A DNA stretch of 9,084 nucleotides, taken from Actinomycetota bacterium (GTDB lineage Bacteria > Actinomycetota > Thermoleophilia > Solirubrobacterales > Solirubrobacteraceae). The notes below the pieces were generated by a model. That model was not told the DNA's origin, did no database searches, and saw only the letters and a list, made by a program, of their open reading frames with translations. Positions 6,280-9,084 of this stretch are shown piece after piece. The position numbers were made by a program, and so were the translations under genes. How positions within the stretch are numbered: the stretch's first letter is position 1; each line of letters begins with the position of its first letter. The stretch covers positions 1 through 9,084 of the forward strand of contig CAJCIJ010000030.1 in assembly GCA_903970315.1 (NCBI GenBank), given 5' to 3'.

Positions 6280-6298
6280 GATCGGACCGGGTCCGGTC
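6280..6298. promoter_or_regulatory. Near-perfect inverted repeat at the predicted transcript start
   Basis: GATCGGAC-CGG-GTCCGGTC has 8-base arms with one mismatch around three bases. It sits 12-30 bases after the -10 box and ends 19 bases before the padR ATG, a usual place for an autoregulatory operator. Binding by the adjacent PadR protein is inferred. Confidence 0.5.
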
Positions 6299-6317
6299 GG
6301 GCCCGGGGAGGGGCCGC

Positions 6318-6902
6318 ATGCAAGCAACAGGAAGGTCGAGCAGGAAGTGGATGCAGGGTGCATCGTCGCCGTTGCGCGGCGCTCTGCTCGGACTGCTGCT
6401 CGAGCGTCCCGGCCACGGCGGTGACCTGGCCTCGCGTCTTTCGCGCCGTCTGGGCGAGTCCTGGCAGATCGACCCCACCGACGTCTACAGGTTGCTCTCC
6501 GGCCTCGAGCACGAGGGGCTTGTGCGCGAGTGCGAGGACCCGCAGGCCTCAAGCGCGCGGGGGCGTGTGGTCTACCACCCCACCGATCAGACCGCGGGCG
6601 CGCTGACGCTGTGGCTTGAAACGCTCCTGCCTGCCGAGCCAATGCGCTCGGCGCTGCACGCAAAGCTCGCAGCAGCGCGCGGCGAGGCCGACGCGCGCCT
6701 GCTGGACCGGGCCCTGAGGGTGCACGAGCAGGAGTGCCTGCAGATGGTGGCGCTGCTGCCGCCGATGAGCGGCGGCGCGGGATCGTGGAAGGACCTCTTC
6801 TTGACTTGCCTGCGCAGCGGCGTGTCAGCCCGGTTGCAGGCCGAGATCGACTGGTCGCGCCAGACGCGGATGCGCCTGGCTGAGTTCAGCGGGTCCCGTT
6901 AG
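6318..6902 (+). CDS. PadR-family transcriptional regulator
   Basis: A 194-residue DNA-binding regulator. Residues 19-105 form the PadR winged helix: LRGALLGLLLERPGHGGDLASRL opens it, then PTDVYRLLSGLEHEGLVRE gives the recognition helix and RGRVVYHPTDQTAGAL the wing. Residues ~106-194 are helical and charged, as in the dimer-forming C-terminus of the family. PadR proteins usually repress a linked transporter or detoxification operon and release DNA on binding a ligand. I chose the ATG at 6318 because GGGGAGGGG (6305-6313) sits right before it; the frame is open back to the promoter at 6240, and an ATG at 6351 is a possible shorter start. The ABC genes begin 7 bases after its stop, so it is the first gene of that operon. 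Two inverted repeats at its promoter suggest autoregulation. Confidence 0.88.
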   Translation: MQATGRSSRKWMQGASSPLRGALLGLLLERPGHGGDLASRLSRRLGESWQIDPTDVYRLLSGLEHEGLVRECEDPQASSARGRVVYHPTDQTAGALTLWLETLLPAEPMRSALHAKLAAARGEADARLLDRALRVHEQECLQMVALLPPMSGGAGSWKDLFLTCLRSGVSARLQAEIDWSRQTRMRLAEFSGSR

Positions 6903-6909
6903 GACCGCG

Positions 6910-7665
6910 GTGGGCGCGACCCCGCCACTGCTCGCGTTTGCGAACGTTGTCAAGCGCCGATGGGACGGCGCGCGTGCGATGGCGGTGCTCGACGGAGTCT
7001 CGTTTGAGATCGACGACGGCGCCTTTGTCGGCCTCTACGGGTCGCGGCGCTCGGGCAAGTCGACGCTGCTTCGCATGGCTGCGGGACTGACGCTCGCCGA
7101 CGAGGGCTCGGTTCGCATCGACGGCCAGGACCTGGCCAAGCTGGCGGCGCCCAAACGCGCACGCCTGCTGCGCGGAACCGTTGGGCTGGTCTCCGCCGAT
7201 GCCTTCTCACCGCGTCCGCGAGAGGATGTAATCGAGTACCTCACGCTCGCCCTGGGCAGCGCGGGTCTGACGGCCGGGGAGGCAAGGCGCCGCGCGTACG
7301 CGGCTCTTGACGAGGTGGGAATGGCTGCAGTTGGCCTTGAGGCCACCGCGGCACTGCCAGTTGTCGAGCGCATGGGCGTGATGCTTGCCCGGGCACTGCT
7401 CTTTGACCCCCGGCTGCTGCTTGTCGACGAGCCCGCGGTGATCCCGAGTATCGGTGGCCGCGAGCAGTTCGGGGCGTTGCTGCACAGGCTTGGTCAGGAG
7501 CGCAAGCTGGCGGTCCTGCTGGCATCCGAAGAGCTGATTGCCCTCCAGGGCGCCGTGGTCACGATGTCGATCGGCGCCGGCGAGGTCACTTCCAGCGACG
7601 ACACCGGCGTCGTTGTGCCCTTCCCGGGCCGTGGATTCCAGGCAGTCCAGCGCTCGGCGCTGTGA
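6910..7665 (+). CDS. Degenerate ABC transporter ATP-binding subunit
   Basis: A 251-residue nucleotide-binding domain of the same general type as the next gene, but with several motifs lost. Walker A is intact (GSRRSGKST, 44-52), as is Walker B with its glutamate (LLLVDE, 169-174). The Q-loop position reads LVSADA (93-98) with no Gln. The LSGGQ signature is replaced by LPVVER (149-154), before the still recognisable GVMLARALLFDPR. The D-loop region reads AVIPSIGG, and the switch His is replaced (LASEE, S206). It should bind ATP but is unlikely to hydrolyse it well or complete its partner's site. The degeneration falls in specific motifs while the frame is intact, so this is not simple decay. 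GTG start, with AGGA at 6901-6904 overlapping the padR stop. The last 4 bases overlap the next gene. I infer a heterodimer with that canonical subunit. Confidence 0.88.
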   Translation: MGATPPLLAFANVVKRRWDGARAMAVLDGVSFEIDDGAFVGLYGSRRSGKSTLLRMAAGLTLADEGSVRIDGQDLAKLAAPKRARLLRGTVGLVSADAFSPRPREDVIEYLTLALGSAGLTAGEARRRAYAALDEVGMAAVGLEATAALPVVERMGVMLARALLFDPRLLLVDEPAVIPSIGGREQFGALLHRLGQERKLAVLLASEELIALQGAVVTMSIGAGEVTSSDDTGVVVPFPGRGFQAVQRSAL

Positions 7666-8366
7666 GCGGCCTGGAACTGCGCGAGGTCGCCAAGCACTAC
7701 AGAAGCGGCAGTGAGCTGGTGCGGGCCGTAGACGGCGTCTCGCTGACGCTCTCCGGCGGCGAGCTGGTGGGGCTGTACGGGCCCAGCGGATCGGGTAAGA
7801 CGACGCTGTTACTGCTGGCGGCGGGTCTGATGGCGCCGGACTCGGGCACCGTCCTCTTTGACTCGCGCGACATTGGCAAGATGGGCAACCGTGAGCGCGC
7901 GCGCTACCGCCTGGGGGAGGTGGGGTTCGTGACCCAGTCCTTCCATCTCATGCCGCGCGCATCGGCGCTTGACAACGCCCTGATCAAGCTGCCCGCGGCC
8001 GGTCTGACGCTCCAGCAGGCGCGCGCGCGCACGACGGGGTGGCTGGAACGCGTGGGCCTGGGCGCACGTATCGACCACCCGGTCGAGCGGCTGTCGATGG
8101 GTGAGCGCCAGCGCGTGGCGATCGCACGGGCGCTGGTCAACGAACCGCGCCTGCTGCTCGCCGACGAGCCCACGGGAAATCTGGACTCGCTGCGTACGCG
8201 CGAAATCCTGGCGCTGTTGCGCGATATCTGCCACGAGCGCGATGTGCCGGGCCTGCTGGTGACACACGACCCGGAGGCGCTGGCGTTCGTCGACAGGGTG
8301 CACACGCTGCGCGACGGACGACTCACAGACGGGCTGCACGCCGAGCTGAGCACTGCAACCCCGTGA
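7662..8366 (+). CDS. Canonical LolD/MacB-type ABC transporter ATP-binding subunit
   Basis: A 234-residue ATPase with all motifs: Walker A GPSGSGKT (40-47), Q-loop VTQS with Q92, signature LSMGE (144-148), Walker B LLLADE (164-169), D-loop TGNLDS and switch H202 in VTHD. The overall form (Walker B followed by PTGNLD, short C-terminus) is that of the LolD/FtsE/MacB group, which powers FtsX-fold permeases that move molecules from the outer leaflet or change cell-wall enzymes mechanically rather than carrying solutes through a pore. The GTG start overlaps the stop of the degenerate subunit in GTGA, and its own stop overlaps the permease start the same way, so the three proteins are probably made in fixed ratio. 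The substrate cannot be read from the ATPase. Confidence 0.95.
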   Translation: MSGLELREVAKHYRSGSELVRAVDGVSLTLSGGELVGLYGPSGSGKTTLLLLAAGLMAPDSGTVLFDSRDIGKMGNRERARYRLGEVGFVTQSFHLMPRASALDNALIKLPAAGLTLQQARARTTGWLERVGLGARIDHPVERLSMGERQRVAIARALVNEPRLLLADEPTGNLDSLRTREILALLRDICHERDVPGLLVTHDPEALAFVDRVHTLRDGRLTDGLHAELSTATP

Positions 8367-9084
8367 GGCACGCCCTGAACCCCAAGATCCTCGGGCTGCG
8401 CCCGAGCCTGGTGGTCTACCTGTACTGGCGCCGGCTGCGCTCCTACGGCGTGCAGGAGCTGCTTGCAGGCGGTGGCATCGCCGTGGGTGTGGCGCTGCTG
8501 GTAGGCGTGCTCGCCGCCAGCGCCACGTTCACCCGTGCCGGCGATGAACTGATCCGCGGGTTTGTCGGCCACGCGCGCTACAGCCTGGCGGCGCCGTCGC
8601 TGGATGCCGGCTTCCCGGAAGCCACGGCGCAGCGGGCCGGTGGCCTGCCGGGGGTGCGCACGGCGGTGTACCTGCTGCGCGAGGACGTGTCGGTGGGCGG
8701 CCCGCACGGGCGCTCCCCAGTGCACCTGATCGGCGTCAGCTCAAACCTCGCCGAGTTGGGGGGCACGGCGGTGGGCGAGGCCGAAGCCGAAGCCGGGGTG
8801 CTGGCCGGCGGTCTGGCGGTCCCCGCAGGCGTTGCGCACGCGATTGGCGCTGTAGTGGGGTCCACGGTCACCGTGTACGCCGACGGCCAAGCGCAGACCG
8901 TGCCACTGAGGGCGCTGGTGACCAGCGGGCATGCCGCTGCGTCGAGCAGCCCGATCGCGTTCTCGCTGCTGGGCGTGGCGCAGCGTCTGACTGGGCTGGG
9001 ACACACCGTGAGCGGGGTTCTGATCGAGCCCGACCGCGGCGCTGATCGGCTCGTCGACGAAGGCCTTCGTCGCGTGGCCGACGG
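8363..9084 (+). CDS. FtsX/MacB-type ABC transporter permease (3' partial)
   Basis: A GTG at 8363, overlapping the stop of the ATPase gene in GTGA, opens a frame that runs uninterrupted to the right edge (240 codons seen). The first ~33 residues are basic and amphipathic (SLVVYLYWRRLRSYG), then a membrane segment at about 34-56 (LLAGGGIAVGVALLVGVLAASA). A long extracytoplasmic domain follows, with beta-rich segments typical of the MacB periplasmic core: LPGVRTAVYLLREDVSV, PVHLIGVSSNLAEL, GLAVPAGVAHAIGAVVGSTVTVYADG. The remaining FtsX core helices would lie beyond the window. A short EAEAEA run (8776-8793) comes from a six-base repeat. Placed after a PadR regulator and two ATPases, it is the membrane part of the exporter. 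Whether it is a two-part 4-TM or a fused 8- to 10-TM permease cannot be told here. Confidence 0.88.
   Translation, partial: MRHALNPKILGLRPSLVVYLYWRRLRSYGVQELLAGGGIAVGVALLVGVLAASATFTRAGDELIRGFVGHARYSLAAPSLDAGFPEATAQRAGGLPGVRTAVYLLREDVSVGGPHGRSPVHLIGVSSNLAELGGTAVGEAEAEAGVLAGGLAVPAGVAHAIGAVVGSTVTVYADGQAQTVPLRALVTSGHAAASSSPIAFSLLGVAQRLTGLGHTVSGVLIEPDRGADRLVDEGLRRVAD

Noticed and set aside
6240..6317. N-terminal extension of the PadR protein from TTG 6240
   Set aside because: It would run through the predicted promoter and operator; the ATG at 6318 has a good ribosome binding site.
1..9084. tRNA/rRNA genes, CRISPR arrays, insertion sequences or integration sites
   Set aside because: No tRNA or rRNA-like stretch, regularly spaced repeat, transposase or integrase frame, or terminal inverted repeat was found.

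Overview
The window is a GC-rich stretch with every recognisable gene on the + strand, many GTG starts and repeated 4-base GTGA stop/start overlaps. This points to a high-GC actinobacterium. The small secreted Gly/Thr-rich beta protein would suit the Thermoleophilia/Solirubrobacterales, but that placement is a guess from style, not from a marker gene.

Region 1 (1-3448) looks like a divalent-cation, probably magnesium, module. A soluble MgtE-type sensor (MgtE_N plus two CBS domains, no membrane channel) is followed by an SLC11/NRAMP-family transporter. The transporter's two ion-binding motifs are altered: DPGN is DAGG and the AxxMPH region is TTVAPW. That pattern resembles the NRAMP-related magnesium transporters rather than Mn/Fe transporters. 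Two bases after the transporter comes a 285-residue polytopic protein. It has about nine predicted membrane segments, an Asp in segment 6, a GYGD motif in segment 7 and an LPATVP motif in front of segment 9, which is the layout of presenilin/signal-peptide-peptidase (GxGD) intramembrane aspartyl proteases.

Region 2 (3470-6231) looks like a lipid/polyketide section. It holds a PlsC-type acyltransferase, possibly read from a leaderless promoter; a type III polyketide synthase (chalcone synthase family) whose usual catalytic Asn is replaced by His, giving a Cys-His-His set; and a small secreted beta-rich protein starting right after it. A strong GC hairpin lies 25 bases in front of the synthase start.

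Region 3 (6240-9084) is a regulated ABC export-type operon. A PadR-family repressor gene is preceded by a clear sigma-70-like promoter carrying two inverted repeats. It is followed by a degenerate ABC ATPase (no Q-loop Gln, no LSGGQ, no switch His), a canonical LolD/MacB-type ATPase, and the start of a FtsX/MacB-type permease that runs off the window. The last three genes overlap by GTGA junctions, so they are very probably co-translated, and the two ATPases would form an asymmetric pair.

The items most worth following up are the presenilin-like protein next to the transporter, the separate MgtE-type sensor beside an NRMT-like transporter, the Asn-to-His synthase, and the dead/alive ATPase pair behind a PadR operator.
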